Assembly (NCBI RefSeq): GCF_900115595.1
Contig: NZ_FOXA01000001.1
Span: forward strand, 496,001-560,000
DNA length: 64,000 bases
Direction of reading: 5' to 3'
Source: Tranquillimonas alkanivorans
GTDB taxonomy: Bacteria; Pseudomonadota; Alphaproteobacteria; Rhodobacterales; Rhodobacteraceae
Shown: piece by piece, positions 26,208 to 35,642 of the stretch
Position numbering within the stretch: the stretch's first letter is position 1
How the letters are laid out: each line of letters opens with the position of its first letter
Made by a program: the position numbers and the translations under genes
The notes under the pieces: model-generated
The model's database searches: none
The model's input: only the letters and a program-made list of their open reading frames with translations
Told to the model about the DNA's origin: nothing

Positions 26208-27239
26208 TTACAACCCTGCGTGGCTCATCAGCCCCAACTCGACCAATTGCCGCCAACCGCGAAACTCGACTGAGTCGTCGCTCCACAGGACAGGGTCGTC
26301 GATCAGCCCGTCGTAGTAATCGTCGAAGGCCGCCGGGTCGCCGAAGTGCTGGCGGCGGACCTTTTCCTCGGCCGACCGCTCGACGATGGAAGGCAGGAAC
26401 TTCGTGTGCAGCAGGACGCCCGAGGGCGCATGCCCGTCCGGCCCGTCATAGGCGAGGTTCAGGCGGCGGGGCAGCATGGAGTGGGTCGAGTTCACGTAGG
26501 CATAGCGCCTGTTCCACTTCACCAGCGGCAGCTTGTTCAATGTGGGCGACCGGCGGGGACGGTTTGCAAAGAAGCAACGCTCGCGCACACCGCCCTGAAC
26601 CCACAGGTTCCGAAGCCCCGGCTGACGCACCGCGCGATACCCGACCGCATCGAACCAGCGCAGAAGGTCGAACGGATCGTCCCCCGCCACGTATGTCTGC
26701 CCGCCCAGCCGGCCGCTCGGGTACAGGTCGAGCATCAGCGCCCCGAACGCGCGGTGTCCAGCCGCCTCCAGTCGAGCCGCCAAGTCGTGCAGATCACGTT
26801 GGTCATGGTGCGGATAGATCAGAATCTCGTCGGCATCGACGGTCAGGCACCAGTGCCCGTGGCCGTGAAGCATCAGGAGCCAGTTCAGCCAGTCGAGGCC
26901 GAAGCGCGACCCCTTGTAGCTGTCGGGCGTGGACCAAAGCGAGACATCCGCCTGCTCGGCCAGGGCCTCGGCAGTGCCGTCGCTGCTGCCGTTGTCCACG
27001 ATCAACATGTGCCCGACGCCAAGCGCGCGGTAGTGGCGCAGGAAGTGCGGCAGGCGGGTGGCCTCGTTGCGCATGACGGCGAACAGCAGAATCTCCCCGC
27101 GCGCGATGCCGTCCGTGCGGTCTTCGACCGGCCGCAGCCCCCGCCGCGCCCGAAGCGCGCGCCACAAGAGCCGCCTGCGCTTCCACCTCAGACGATACGC
27201 CGTCCACGGGTCGCGCAGGTTTGCCGTGGCGTCGCGCAC
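26208..27239 (-). CDS. Glycosyltransferase (GT2/GT92-like), paralogue of the next gene
   Basis: This 343-residue protein has the same plan as the gene at 25042-26046: 'ILLFAVMRNEATRLPHFLRH', 'LIVDNGSSDGTAEAL' and 'LTVDADEILIYP', with the last being the metal-binding DxD region. The two are clearly related along their full length and probably arose by tandem duplication. It starts at GTG 27239, one base after the galE stop, so it belongs to the galU-galE operon. UDP-galactose or UDP-glucose made by those enzymes could be its donor, but this is inference. Confidence 0.85.
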   Translation of the reverse strand: MRDATANLRDPWTAYRLRWKRRRLLWRALRARRGLRPVEDRTDGIARGEILLFAVMRNEATRLPHFLRHYRALGVGHMLIVDNGSSDGTAEALAEQADVSLWSTPDSYKGSRFGLDWLNWLLMLHGHGHWCLTVDADEILIYPHHDQRDLHDLAARLEAAGHRAFGALMLDLYPSGRLGGQTYVAGDDPFDLLRWFDAVGYRAVRQPGLRNLWVQGGVRERCFFANRPRRSPTLNKLPLVKWNRRYAYVNSTHSMLPRRLNLAYDGPDGHAPSGVLLHTKFLPSIVERSAEEKVRRQHFGDPAAFDDYYDGLIDDPVLWSDDSVEFRGWRQLVELGLMSHAGL

Positions 27240-27240
27240 C

Positions 27241-28224
27241 TCAGCGCTCGTAATGCCCGCTCTGATGCCAGCGCCAGGCGTCCGCGATCATCGTCTCGAG
27301 GGTCGAGCGTTCGGGCCGCCAGCCAAGCTCCTGCTCGGCGCGCGTGCTGCCCGACACCAGCGCCACGGCGTCGCCGGGCCGCCGCTCGCCCTCGTTCACC
27401 GGGACCTCGCGGTTGGTGACGATGCTCGAATGCTCGACCACCTGCCGGACCGAGAAGCCCTTGCCGGTGCCCAGGTTGAACACGCGCGAGCCTTTGCCGT
27501 CCTCCAGCCACTTCAACCCGCGCACGTGCGCGTCGACAAGGTCGAGCACGTGAACATAGTCGCGCACGCAGGTTCCGTCGGGCGTGTCGTAGTCGGTGCC
27601 ATAAATCGTCAGCGCCGGGCGCTGCCCCTCGATGGCGTCCAGCATCAGCGGGATCAGGTGGGTTTCGGGGCGGTGAAACTCGCCGACCTCGCCCTCCGGG
27701 TCCGCGCCAGCGACGTTGAAGTAGCGAAAGATGACATGCCGCAGGCCGTGAGTCTGGCCGAAATTGTCCAGCATGTCCTCGATCGCCCGCTTCGACGCGC
27801 CGTAGGCGTTGATGGGCGCCTGCACGCACTCTTCGTCGAGCACGACGCCGTCTTGATCGCCGTAGGTGGCGCAGGTTGAGGAGAAGACGAAGTTCAGGCA
27901 TCCGGCATCGACCGCCGCCTCGATCAGGTTGAGCGAGCCCAGAACGTTGTTGCGCCAGTACTTCGCCGGATCGCGCATGCTTTCGCCCACATCCGAGTAG
28001 GCTGCGAAGTGCATGACCGTGGCCGGGCAGTGCGTCGCGAAAACCTCGTCCAGCCGCGCGCGGTCCAGAAGGTCGCCCCGCTCGAACGGGCCGAACTTCA
28101 CCGCGTCCTCCCAGCCGGTCGAGACGTTGTCGAAGGTGACGGGCTCGTAGCCCGCGCGCGCCAGCATCTTGCAGGCGTGGGAGCCGATATAGCCGGCGCC
28201 GCCGGTCACAAGGATCTTGGTCAT
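27241..28224 (-). CDS. galE: UDP-glucose 4-epimerase
   Basis: GalE interconverts UDP-glucose and UDP-galactose with bound NAD. The 327-residue short-chain dehydrogenase-like protein shows 'VTGGAGYIGSHACKML' (NAD-binding, 6-21), 'FAAYSDVGESM', Tyr141-x3-Lys145 in 'AYGASKRAI', and 'RYFNVAGADPEGEVGE' near 187-202, which is specific to GalE-type epimerases. It lies 3 bases after galU and one base before a glycosyltransferase gene in a single operon that supplies nucleotide sugars to the surrounding glycan genes. Confidence 0.95.
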   Translation of the reverse strand: MTKILVTGGAGYIGSHACKMLARAGYEPVTFDNVSTGWEDAVKFGPFERGDLLDRARLDEVFATHCPATVMHFAAYSDVGESMRDPAKYWRNNVLGSLNLIEAAVDAGCLNFVFSSTCATYGDQDGVVLDEECVQAPINAYGASKRAIEDMLDNFGQTHGLRHVIFRYFNVAGADPEGEVGEFHRPETHLIPLMLDAIEGQRPALTIYGTDYDTPDGTCVRDYVHVLDLVDAHVRGLKWLEDGKGSRVFNLGTGKGFSVRQVVEHSSIVTNREVPVNEGERRPGDAVALVSGSTRAEQELGWRPERSTLETMIADAWRWHQSGHYER

Positions 28225-28227
28225 GAG

Positions 28228-29121
28228 TTACGGCGCCGTCCGTTCGACTTCGATCAGCTCGGTGAGGTACTGGAGGAACTCGTCGCGCAGCTCGGGCCGG
28301 GAGAGGCCGTAGGCCACGGTGGCCTGCAGGAAACCCGGTTTCGAGCCGCAGTCGAAGCGTTGGCCGCGGAAGCGCAAGCCGTGCACGCCCGCCTCGGTTC
28401 CGATCTGTTGCGCAATGGCGTCCGTGAGCTGGATTTCACCACCCGCGCCGCGCTCGGTCCGGTCGAGCGCATCCAGAACCTCGGGCGCAAGAATGTAGCG
28501 CCCGATCACGGCGAGGTTCGACGGCGCCTCGGATGGGTCCGGCTTCTCGACCATGCCCTTCACCCGCACCTTGTCGCCGCCCTCTGGCTCGACGTCGAGG
28601 ATACCGTAGGCCGACGTCTTCTCGCGCGCAACCTCCATCGCGGCGACCATGCAGCCGCCCGTCTCCTCGTAGGCTTCGACCATCTGCTGCAGGCACGGCG
28701 TGTCGGCAGCGATGACGTCGTCGGGCAGGATCACCGCGAAGGGCTGGTCGCCGATCAGCCGCCGGGCGCACCAGACCGCGTGGCCCAGGCCGAGCGCCTT
28801 GTGCTGGCGGATGTAGGCAATGGCGCCGGATTCCATGTTGGTGTGCTTGAGCACACGCATCAGCTCGTCCTTCCCCTTCGCCTCAAGCGCCGCCTCGAGC
28901 TCGGGGGCGGCGTCGAAGTAGTCCTCGAGCGCACTCTTGCCGCGAGAGGTGACGAAGATGAACTCGGTGATGCCGGCGGCGCGCGCCTCGTCGATGGCGT
29001 ACTGGATCAGCGGCTTGTCGACGAGGGTCATGATCTCCTTCGGGATCGATTTCGTCGCGGGAAGGAATCGTGTTCCCAGTCCGGCCACCGGGAATACGGC
29101 CGTGGTCACCTTGCGTCCCAT
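28228..29121 (-). CDS. galU: UTP-glucose-1-phosphate uridylyltransferase
   Basis: GalU makes UDP-glucose from glucose-1-phosphate and UTP. The 297-residue protein has 'FPVAGLGTRFLPATKSIPKE' (residues 10-29, the nucleotidyltransferase signature), 'EFIFVTSRGKSALEDYFD', 'LGLGHAVWCA', and 'PFAVILPDDVI'. AGGAG lies 9 bases upstream of ATG 29121. It heads the galU-galE-glycosyltransferase operon and follows cysQ after a 117-base gap. Confidence 0.95.
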   Translation of the reverse strand: MGRKVTTAVFPVAGLGTRFLPATKSIPKEIMTLVDKPLIQYAIDEARAAGITEFIFVTSRGKSALEDYFDAAPELEAALEAKGKDELMRVLKHTNMESGAIAYIRQHKALGLGHAVWCARRLIGDQPFAVILPDDVIAADTPCLQQMVEAYEETGGCMVAAMEVAREKTSAYGILDVEPEGGDKVRVKGMVEKPDPSEAPSNLAVIGRYILAPEVLDALDRTERGAGGEIQLTDAIAQQIGTEAGVHGLRFRGQRFDCGSKPGFLQATVAYGLSRPELRDEFLQYLTELIEVERTAP

Positions 29122-29238
29122 CTATGTGACACTCCTGCATAATTGAGTGAAATCGAGCTTCACCGTGGCGTGTGGTTGCCGAAGGCACTGTAGCCACCGC
29201 TCATACGTGATTGAAAGCCTTTTGCGGCAGCGCAGCAC

Positions 29239-30036
29239 TCAAGGCTGCTTCAGGTCCACGCCGGGACTGTAGGCGATGAAGAAGGGGTTCGCGAAATCCG
29301 GCTTGCCATAGGTCAGCGGTGTGTGGTCGTCGAAGCGCACCACCTGGCCGCCCGCACCGGCGAGCACCGCGTGCCCGGCCGCCGTGTCCCACTCCATCGT
29401 CCGGCCGAGACGGGGATAGAGATCGGCCTCGCCCGTCGCCACAAGGCAGAACTTCAGCGAAGAGCCCGCGCTCTTCATGTCTGCGGTGGCGTACTTGCCG
29501 ATATAATCGTCCGTCGCCTGGTCGCGGTGCGACTTCGAGGCCACGACCATCAGCGCGTCGTTGTCGGGCTCGGAGACGTGGAGTCGTTCGATCTTGCCCT
29601 CGGCCTCAAGCCCGAAATCGCCGGTCTCCTCGACCGAGGACCCGCCGGACGTGGTGAGGAAAAGCCTTTTCTTGGCGGGCGCGTAGACGACGCCGCGCAC
29701 CGGCACGCCGTCCTCGACATAGGCGATGTTCACGGTGAAGTCGCCGCGGCGCTGTACGAACTCCTTCGTGCCGTCCAGCGGATCGACGATCAGGAAGGTC
29801 GACACGTCCTGCCCGTGGGTCGCCGCCTGCTCTTCGGTGACGAGAGGCACGTCGGGAAACGCCTCGCGCAGGCCGGCCGAGATCAGCGCGTCGGCGGCCT
29901 GGTCGGCCTCGGTCACAGGGCTGTCGTCGGCCTTCGACTTCACCTCGAACTCGGGCGACTCGTAGATCTCCATGATCTTCTCACCCGCCTCGAGCGCGAG
30001 CCGCCGCATGACGTCGACCAATCGTTCGTAATTCAA
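29239..30036 (-). CDS. cysQ: 3'(2'),5'-bisphosphate nucleotidase CysQ
   Basis: This is an inositol-monophosphatase-fold enzyme that hydrolyses PAP to AMP, the by-product of PAPS-using reactions. The 265-residue protein has 'DSPVTEADQAADALI', 'VTEEQ' (metal-binding Glu, about 66-70), 'IVDPLDGTKEFVQRRGDFTV' (83-102), and 'EWDTAAGHAVLAGAGG'. I placed the start at TTG 30036 ('LNYERLVDV'), which has GGGAGA about 5 bases upstream and gives the usual family length. ATG 30009 is the alternative. Its neighbours include a sulfotransferase and glycosyltransferases, so PAP removal probably serves glycan sulfation as well as cysteine synthesis. Confidence 0.9.
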   Translation of the reverse strand: MNYERLVDVMRRLALEAGEKIMEIYESPEFEVKSKADDSPVTEADQAADALISAGLREAFPDVPLVTEEQAATHGQDVSTFLIVDPLDGTKEFVQRRGDFTVNIAYVEDGVPVRGVVYAPAKKRLFLTTSGGSSVEETGDFGLEAEGKIERLHVSEPDNDALMVVASKSHRDQATDDYIGKYATADMKSAGSSLKFCLVATGEADLYPRLGRTMEWDTAAGHAVLAGAGGQVVRFDDHTPLTYGKPDFANPFFIAYSPGVDLKQP

Positions 30037-30072
30037 TGCCGTCTCCCTGGAAGCCCGCTGCTCGCGCAGCCG

Positions 30073-30101
30073 TTGAAATGCCTTGGTCACCCTCTTATGG
30101 T
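30073..30101 (+). promoter_or_regulatory. Putative sigma-70-type promoter for the ABC-2 permease gene
   Basis: TTGAAA (30073-30078) and TATGGT (30096-30101) are separated by 17 bases, 81 bases upstream of the permease start in the cysQ/permease divergent gap. The spacing is ideal and the -35 is good, but the -10 is only moderate. Confidence 0.4.
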
Positions 30102-30181
30102 TCGCGAACGACCGATCGGCAAGAAGTCCGCGGAAGCGGACCGATCCGGCGCCGGGCGTCGGACGACGCAACGAGGCCCAG

Positions 30182-31003
30182 ATGTTCGAGCCAAGGCAAC
30201 CCGACAGCAACCTTCGATCCGCGGCCGGGCTGCTTGACCTCATCTACCACAGCACCGTCCGCAGCATCCGGCGCACGCATTCGAACGCCGTGCTCGCCAT
30301 CGCGGTAAACATCCTGCAAACGGTCATCTTCGTATTCGCCTTCTACGTGCTTTTCGCCGTGGTGGGCATCCGCGGGTCGGCGATCCGGGGCGACTTCCTG
30401 CTCTACATCATGTCGGGCGTGTTCCTGTATATGGCGCACACGCGTACGGTGACGGCGGTGGTGAAGTCCGAGGGACCGGCATCGGCCATGATGAAGCATG
30501 CGCCGATGACGACGGCGGTCTCGATTTCGTCCGCGGCGCTCGGCGCGCTCTACATCCAGGTCCTGTCGATGAGCCTCGTCCTCTACGTCTATCACGCGGC
30601 GTGGGGCCCGGTGACGATCGCCGATCCGGCCGGCGCGCTGGGAATGGTACTGCTGGCTTGGTTCTCTGGCGTGGCGGTGGGGATGGTGTTCCTGGCCCTC
30701 AAGCCATGGTTTCCCACCTTCGTCAGCATGGCGACCACCGTCTACACCCGCGCGAACATGATCGCGTCGGGCAAAATGTTCGTGGCCAACCAGCTTCCCG
30801 GTTACATGCTGGCCTTCTTCAGCTGGAACCCGCTGTTTCACACCATCGATCAGGCACGCGGGTTCACGTTCATAAACTATAATCCGCACAACACGTCCCT
30901 GCTCTACCCCATCTGGGTGTCGCTGGCGCTGCTGATGGTGGGCCTGATGGGTGAGTTCTATACCCGCAAACACGCCTCGGCGAGCTGGAGCGCGAGGCAG
31001 TGA
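30182..31003 (+). CDS. ABC-2 type permease, capsule/LPS export-like (KpsM/CtrC-type)
   Basis: This 273-residue protein has about six membrane helices and the ABC-2 permease plan: 'LLDLIYHSTVRSIRRTHSNA' forms an N-terminal amphipathic segment, followed by paired helices and 'FFSWNPLFHTIDQARGFTF' before the last helix, where polysaccharide exporters carry a conserved loop. It would form the channel of a polysaccharide exporter. No ATP-binding partner gene lies next to it. The start is ATG 30182; the frame upstream of that has no coding character. The following gene overlaps it by GTGA. Confidence 0.8.
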   Translation: MFEPRQPDSNLRSAAGLLDLIYHSTVRSIRRTHSNAVLAIAVNILQTVIFVFAFYVLFAVVGIRGSAIRGDFLLYIMSGVFLYMAHTRTVTAVVKSEGPASAMMKHAPMTTAVSISSAALGALYIQVLSMSLVLYVYHAAWGPVTIADPAGALGMVLLAWFSGVAVGMVFLALKPWFPTFVSMATTVYTRANMIASGKMFVANQLPGYMLAFFSWNPLFHTIDQARGFTFINYNPHNTSLLYPIWVSLALLMVGLMGEFYTRKHASASWSARQ

Positions 31004-31614
31004 AGCGCCTGGCCTGCCTCCTCGTGCTGCTCGCCCTGCCGGCCGCGGCGCAGGACCTGCGGCACCCCGCTCTCTACGACGTGGCGGGGGTCGAGGCGGA
31101 CGACGTGCTGAACCTGCGCGCCGGTCCGACCGTGGATCAGCCGGTGATCGGAACGCTTGCGCCGGACGCCGAGGATGTCGAGGTGGTGCGCATCAACGAA
31201 AGCGGAACATGGGGGCTCGTCGCCCGACCCGAGGGCCGTGGCTGGGCGTCGCTGGCGTTCCTGCAGCGCCAGCCCGCGTTCGAGGAGGGCACGCTGCCGC
31301 GTCCCCTTTACTGCAGCGGGACCGAGCCGTTCTGGAGCCTCTCGCTTTTGCCCGACGGGCAGGCGACGCTGTCCGAGCCGGGCAGTCCCGACGTACCGCT
31401 GACCGAGACATGGAGCGGAAAGCCCGAGGGCCGGCTGGGCACCACGTTCGGAATCACCCTCTCCGCGCCGGACGGCCGCGCGACGGCCATTGTCGAGCGC
31501 GAGATGTGCTCGGACGGTATGAGTGACCGGCCCTACGGCTTCGCGGTCGAGGTCCTGCTGCAAGGCGGCACCGCTCCGCGGCTGCTGTCGGGCTGTTGCA
31601 GCCTGGCCCGCTAG
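31000..31614 (+). CDS. Secreted SH3b-domain protein of unknown function
   Basis: This 204-residue protein has a clear signal peptide ('MKRLACLLVLLALPAAAQ'), then a bacterial SH3 domain ('VLNLRAGPTVDQPVIGTLAP' and 'WGLVARPEGRGWASLAFLQR', residues ~35-90). A C-terminal region of about 100 residues with 'LYCSGTEPFWSLSLLPDG' and 'SDGMSDRPYGFAVEVLLQ' resembles the COG3650-type membrane/periplasmic proteins. Four Cys are visible in the C-terminal region, possibly disulfide-bonded. SH3b domains usually bind peptidoglycan or other surface ligands. It starts at GTG 31000 inside the permease stop and is coupled to it, but a role in export is not shown. Confidence 0.7.
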   Translation: MKRLACLLVLLALPAAAQDLRHPALYDVAGVEADDVLNLRAGPTVDQPVIGTLAPDAEDVEVVRINESGTWGLVARPEGRGWASLAFLQRQPAFEEGTLPRPLYCSGTEPFWSLSLLPDGQATLSEPGSPDVPLTETWSGKPEGRLGTTFGITLSAPDGRATAIVEREMCSDGMSDRPYGFAVEVLLQGGTAPRLLSGCCSLAR

Positions 31615-32222
31615 GCCACCACCCGCAACGTCACGTTCACGCGCCCGCCCTGCGGCAGAAGCCGGGATGAGCCGAAGCGGATTCGGTCGACGCCGTGATG
31701 CGCCAGCCGGGCCGCGCCGCCCATCACCACCACGTCGCCCGAGTTCAGCCAGACGCTTTCCGTCCCCTCTGATCGCTCCACTCCACCCATGCGGAACAGC
31801 GCGTCGTCGCCCAGCGACACCGATACGACCGGCCACTGGAACTCGCCCTCGTCACGGTCCTGGTGCAGGCCCATCCGCGCGCCTTCGCCGTAGAAGTTGA
31901 TCAGGCAGGAGTCCGGAAGCCGCTCCACGCCGCTGACCGTGCGCCAGATGTCCACTATCCGCTCGGGAATCGGCGGCCATGCAACCCCGGACGGATGCCG
32001 GGGCTCGTAGCGATATCCTCGCCTGTCGGTGACCCAGCCGCAGCGCCCGGCCGAGGTCATACGAACCGACATCTTGCGCCCGCGCCGCGTCTCGGGCGCG
32101 AAAAGCGGCGCATCGCGCACGACGTCGCGCAGGTCGTCGAGAAGCGCCTGCTGCGCGTCGGGATCCAGTAGGCTCTTGTGGATCTCGAAACCCCGAACGC
32201 TCAGCACCGTTTTCTCTGCCAT
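31611..32222 (-). CDS. alkB: Alpha-ketoglutarate-dependent DNA dioxygenase AlkB
   Basis: AlkB oxidatively removes methyl groups from 1-methyladenine and 3-methylcytosine in DNA and RNA. The 203-residue protein has the iron ligands His120 and Asp122 in '[11 protein letters not shown]', the second His at 175/176 in 'RLAHHGVDR', and the 2-oxoglutarate-binding Arg set in '[12 protein letters not shown]' (R-x-N-x3-R, the AlkB signature). '[17 protein letters not shown]' also matches the family closely. It diverges from dnaK with a 212-base gap and converges on the SH3b-protein gene with a 4-base overlap. Confidence 0.93.
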   Translation of the reverse strand: MAEKTVLSVRGFEIHKSLLDPDAQQALLDDLRDVVRDAPLFAPETRRGRKMSVRMTSAGRCGWVTDRRGYRYEPRHPSGVAWPPIPERIVDIWRTVSGVERLPDSCLINFYGEGARMGLHQDRDEGEFQWPVVSVSLGDDALFRMGGVERSEGTESVWLNSGDVVVMGGAARLAHHGVDRIRFGSSRLLPQGGRVNVTLRVVA

Positions 32223-32290
32223 GGCGGCGGCACCTCTTGTTTACGCGTGCAACTACTCACATTTTTGCAACACCGGCGGGCACGGGGCTG

Positions 32291-32319
32291 CTTGCAGCGC
32301 AAAAATGCCCTCCCTATAT
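32291..32319 (+). promoter_or_regulatory. Putative heat-shock (RpoH-type) promoter of dnaK
   Basis: CTTGCA (32291-32296) and CTATAT (32314-32319), the latter within CCCTATATA, are separated by 17 bases. A CTTG -35 with a C-rich, TAT-containing -10 is the alphaproteobacterial RpoH pattern. The site is 116 bases upstream of dnaK, a classical RpoH target. Sigma-70 could also read it. Confidence 0.55.
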
Positions 32320-32434
32320 ACGCCGGGACGCCGCCGGAGACGGTAAAAATATCCGGCAAAACAACTGGGATCGAGGGGGTGTGCCGCTCCGCGGGCTCCC
32401 ACTCTTGAATATCGCCAATGAGAGGATTTTGAGC

Positions 32435-34366
32435 ATGGCCAAAGTCATCGGGATCGACCTTGGAACCACCAACAGCTGCGTTGCCATCATGGATGGCAGC
32501 CAGCCCCGCGTGATCGAGAACGCCGAGGGCGCCCGCACGACCCCGTCCATCGTGGCTTTCACCGAGGACGAGCGCCTCGTCGGGCAGTCGGCGAAGCGGC
32601 AGGCGGTCACCAACCCGTCCAACACGGTCTTCGCGGTCAAGCGCCTGGTCGGCCGCCGCACCACCGACGCCGAGGTGGAGAAGGACAAGAAACTCGTCCC
32701 CTACAACATCGTCGACGGCGGCAATGGCGACGCCTGGGTCGAGGTGAAGGGCGACAAGTACAGCCCGTCGCAGATCTCGGCCTTCATCCTGCAGAAGATG
32801 AAGGAAACCGCCGAGTCGTACCTGGGCGAAGAGGTCACGCAGGCGGTCATCACCGTTCCGGCCTACTTCAACGACCAGCAGCGCCAGGCCACCAAGGACG
32901 CCGGCAAGATCGCGGGCCTCGAAGTGCTCCGCATCATCAACGAGCCGACGGCGGCCGCGCTGGCCTATGGCCTGGACAAGAAAGACTCGAAGACGATCGC
33001 GGTCTACGACCTGGGTGGCGGCACCTTCGACATCACCATCCTCGAGATTGACGACGGCCTGTTCGAGGTGAAGTCCACCAACGGCGACACGTTCCTCGGC
33101 GGTGAAGACTTCGACATGCGCATCGTGAACTACCTCGCCGAGGAGTTTAAAAAAGAGCATGGCGTCGACCTGACCAAGGACAAGATGGCCCTCCAGCGCC
33201 TGAAAGAGGCGGCGGAGAAGGCTAAGATCGAGTTGTCGTCCTCCAGCCAGACCGAGATCAACCAGCCGTTCATCTCGATGGACAAGGACACGGGCACGCC
33301 GCTGCACATGGTCATGAAGCTGACTCGTGCGAAGCTGGAAAGCCTGGTGTCGGACCTGATCAAGAACTCGATCAACCCGTGCAAGGCGGCCCTGAAGGAT
33401 GCCGGCATCACGACGGGCGAAATCGACGAGGTCGTTCTGGTCGGCGGTATGACCCGCATGCCGAAGGTCATCGACGAAGTGACCAAGTTCTTCGGGAAAG
33501 AGCCCCACAAGGGCGTGAACCCGGACGAAGTGGTTGCGCTGGGTGCGGCCATTCAGGCCGGCGTGCTGCAGGGTGACGTGAAGGACGTGGTCCTTCTCGA
33601 CGTAACCCCGCTGTCGCTGGGCATCGAGACCCTGGGTGGCGTGTTCACCCGCCTGATCGACCGCAACACGACGATCCCGACGAAGAAATCGCAGATCTTC
33701 TCGACGGCCGAAGACAACCAGAACGCCGTGACGATCCGGGTCTTCCAGGGCGAGCGCGAGATGGCGGCCGACAACAAGCTGCTCGGCCAGTTCAACCTCG
33801 AGGACATCCCCCCGGCGCCGCGCGGAATGCCGCAGATCGAAGTGACCTTCGACATCGACGCCAACGGCATCGTGAACGTGTCCGCCAAGGACAAGGGCAC
33901 GAACAAGGAGCAGAAGATCACCATCCAGGCCTCGGGCGGTCTGTCCGACGAGGATATCGAGCAAATGGTCAAGGACGCCGAGGCGAACGCCGAGGCCGAC
34001 AAGAAGCGCCGCGAGCTCGTGGAAGCGAAGAACCAGGCCGAGAGCCTCATCCACTCGACCGAGAAGTCGATGGAAGAGCATTCGGACAAGGTTGACCCGA
34101 CCACGATCGAGGCGATCGAACTGGCCATCGCCAACCTCAAGGAGCAGATGGAGACCGAGGATCCGGACAAGATCAAGTCGGGCATCCAGAACGTCACCGA
34201 GTCGGCCATGAAGCTGGGCGAGGCCATCTACAAGGCCGAGCAGGCGAAGGCCGAAAACAGCTCGGAAGGCTCCGACGACGACGAAGGTCCGCGTGACGTC
34301 GACGACGACATCGTGGACGCCGACTTCGAGGATCTCGGCGGTGACGACAACAAGCGTGCCTCCTAA
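32435..34366 (+). CDS. dnaK: Molecular chaperone DnaK (Hsp70)
   Basis: This 643-residue Hsp70 starts with '[20 protein letters not shown]', the phosphate-1 signature. It contains '[20 protein letters not shown]', '[20 protein letters not shown]' and '[19 protein letters not shown]', the three other ATPase landmarks. A substrate-binding domain follows ('[20 protein letters not shown]' marks the linker region), and the acidic C-terminal tail ends in 'GGDDNKRAS'. ATG 32435 is fixed by the conserved N-terminus. A heat-shock-type promoter precedes it, and dnaJ follows after a hairpin. Confidence 0.98.
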   Translation: MAKVIGIDLGTTNSCVAIMDGSQPRVIENAEGARTTPSIVAFTEDERLVGQSAKRQAVTNPSNTVFAVKRLVGRRTTDAEVEKDKKLVPYNIVDGGNGDAWVEVKGDKYSPSQISAFILQKMKETAESYLGEEVTQAVITVPAYFNDQQRQATKDAGKIAGLEVLRIINEPTAAALAYGLDKKDSKTIAVYDLGGGTFDITILEIDDGLFEVKSTNGDTFLGGEDFDMRIVNYLAEEFKKEHGVDLTKDKMALQRLKEAAEKAKIELSSSSQTEINQPFISMDKDTGTPLHMVMKLTRAKLESLVSDLIKNSINPCKAALKDAGITTGEIDEVVLVGGMTRMPKVIDEVTKFFGKEPHKGVNPDEVVALGAAIQAGVLQGDVKDVVLLDVTPLSLGIETLGGVFTRLIDRNTTIPTKKSQIFSTAEDNQNAVTIRVFQGEREMAADNKLLGQFNLEDIPPAPRGMPQIEVTFDIDANGIVNVSAKDKGTNKEQKITIQASGGLSDEDIEQMVKDAEANAEADKKRRELVEAKNQAESLIHSTEKSMEEHSDKVDPTTIEAIELAIANLKEQMETEDPDKIKSGIQNVTESAMKLGEAIYKAEQAKAENSSEGSDDDEGPRDVDDDIVDADFEDLGGDDNKRAS

Positions 34367-34386
34367 GGCGCCGTGAATGGCTTGGG

Positions 34387-34416
34387 AACCGGCCTGACCC
34401 GCGTCGGGCCGGTTTT
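34387..34416 (+). terminator. Hairpin with short T-run between dnaK and dnaJ (attenuator)
   Basis: AACCGGCC (34387-34394) pairs with GGCCGGTT (34407-34414) around a 12-base loop and runs into four T. It lies 20 bases after dnaK and 23 bases before dnaJ. The weak T-run suggests partial termination, which would yield more DnaK than DnaJ. Confidence 0.6.
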
Positions 34417-34439
34417 CCATTGCCGGAGGACATGACCTG

Positions 34440-35594
34440 ATGGCAAAGCGCGATTTCTATGAAGTGCTCGGGGTCTCGAAGGGCGCCGATGCCGACGAGA
34501 TCAAGAAGGCCTATCGCCGGAAGGCGAAAGAGCTTCACCCCGACCGGAACTCCGACAATCCGGACGCCGAGGCCCAGTTCAAGGAAGTGAACGAAGCCTA
34601 CGAGGTGCTCAAGGACGCCGACAAGAAGGCGGCCTATGACCGCTTCGGCCACGCCGCCTTCGACGGCGGGATGGGCGGCATGGGTGGAGGGCCGCGCGGC
34701 GGCGGCGGCGCCTACCAAGGCGCGGACTTCGCCAGCGCCTTCTCGGACGTATTCGACGACCTGTTCGGCGACATGATGGGCGGACGCGGCGGACGCGGCC
34801 AGCGGGCGACCCGCGGATCGGACCTGCGCTACAACCTGCGCGTCACGCTCGAGGAAGCCTATAACGGGCTGCAGAAGACGATCAACGTGCCGACGTCGGT
34901 CAAGTGCGGCACCTGCAGCGGTACCGGCGCCGAGGGCGGGGCAGAGCCGCAGATGTGTCCGACCTGCTCGGGCATGGGCAAGGTGCGGGCGCAGCAGGGC
35001 TTCTTCACCGTCGAGCGCACGTGCCCCACCTGCTCGGGGGCGGGCCAGATCGTCAAGAACCCCTGCTCGGCCTGCGGCGGCGCCGGTCGGGTCGAGAAGG
35101 ACCGTTCGCTCAGCGTCAACATCCCCGCGGGCGTCGAGACCGGGACCCGCATCCGGCTTGCCGGCGAAGGCGAGGCGGGGCTGCGCGGCGGCCCCTCGGG
35201 CGACCTTTACATCTTCATCGAGGTGACCGAGCATCCGCTGTTCCAGCGTGACGGCCAGCACCTGTTCTGCCGCGTGCCGGTTTCGGTCACGACGGCCGCT
35301 CTGGGCGGAGACATCGAGGTGCCGACCATCGACGGTGGCCGCAGCCGGGTGAAGGTGCCCGCCGGGTCGCAGTCGGGCAAGCAGATGCGCCTGCGCGGCA
35401 AGGGCATGCCGATGCTGCGCGGTGGCGGCGCGGGCGACATGTACATCGAGATGGCCGTCGAGACGCCGGTGAACCTGACGTCGAAGCAGAAAGAGCTGCT
35501 GCGGGAGTTCGAGCGCCTGAGCGAGAACAACAATCCCGAAAGCTCCAGCTTCTTCTCGAAGGTGAAGACCTTTTGGGACGGGATGAAGAGCTGA
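34440..35594 (+). CDS. dnaJ: Co-chaperone DnaJ (Hsp40, type I)
   Basis: This 384-residue protein has all type I domains: a J domain with His33-Pro34-Asp35, a Gly-rich segment ('[20 protein letters not shown]', about 77-96), and four zinc-finger repeats ([32 protein letters not shown], about 155-220). The C-terminal substrate-binding domains include '[20 protein letters not shown]'. It stimulates DnaK ATPase and delivers unfolded proteins. A CCGGAGGA ribosome site lies about 7 bases before the ATG. Confidence 0.97.
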   Translation: MAKRDFYEVLGVSKGADADEIKKAYRRKAKELHPDRNSDNPDAEAQFKEVNEAYEVLKDADKKAAYDRFGHAAFDGGMGGMGGGPRGGGGAYQGADFASAFSDVFDDLFGDMMGGRGGRGQRATRGSDLRYNLRVTLEEAYNGLQKTINVPTSVKCGTCSGTGAEGGAEPQMCPTCSGMGKVRAQQGFFTVERTCPTCSGAGQIVKNPCSACGGAGRVEKDRSLSVNIPAGVETGTRIRLAGEGEAGLRGGPSGDLYIFIEVTEHPLFQRDGQHLFCRVPVSVTTAALGGDIEVPTIDGGRSRVKVPAGSQSGKQMRLRGKGMPMLRGGGAGDMYIEMAVETPVNLTSKQKELLREFERLSENNNPESSSFFSKVKTFWDGMKS

Positions 35595-35642
35595 CGCTCT
35601 CGGCTTAACTGTTCCTTGACCGGACTCGGGCAGCGTGGCGAC

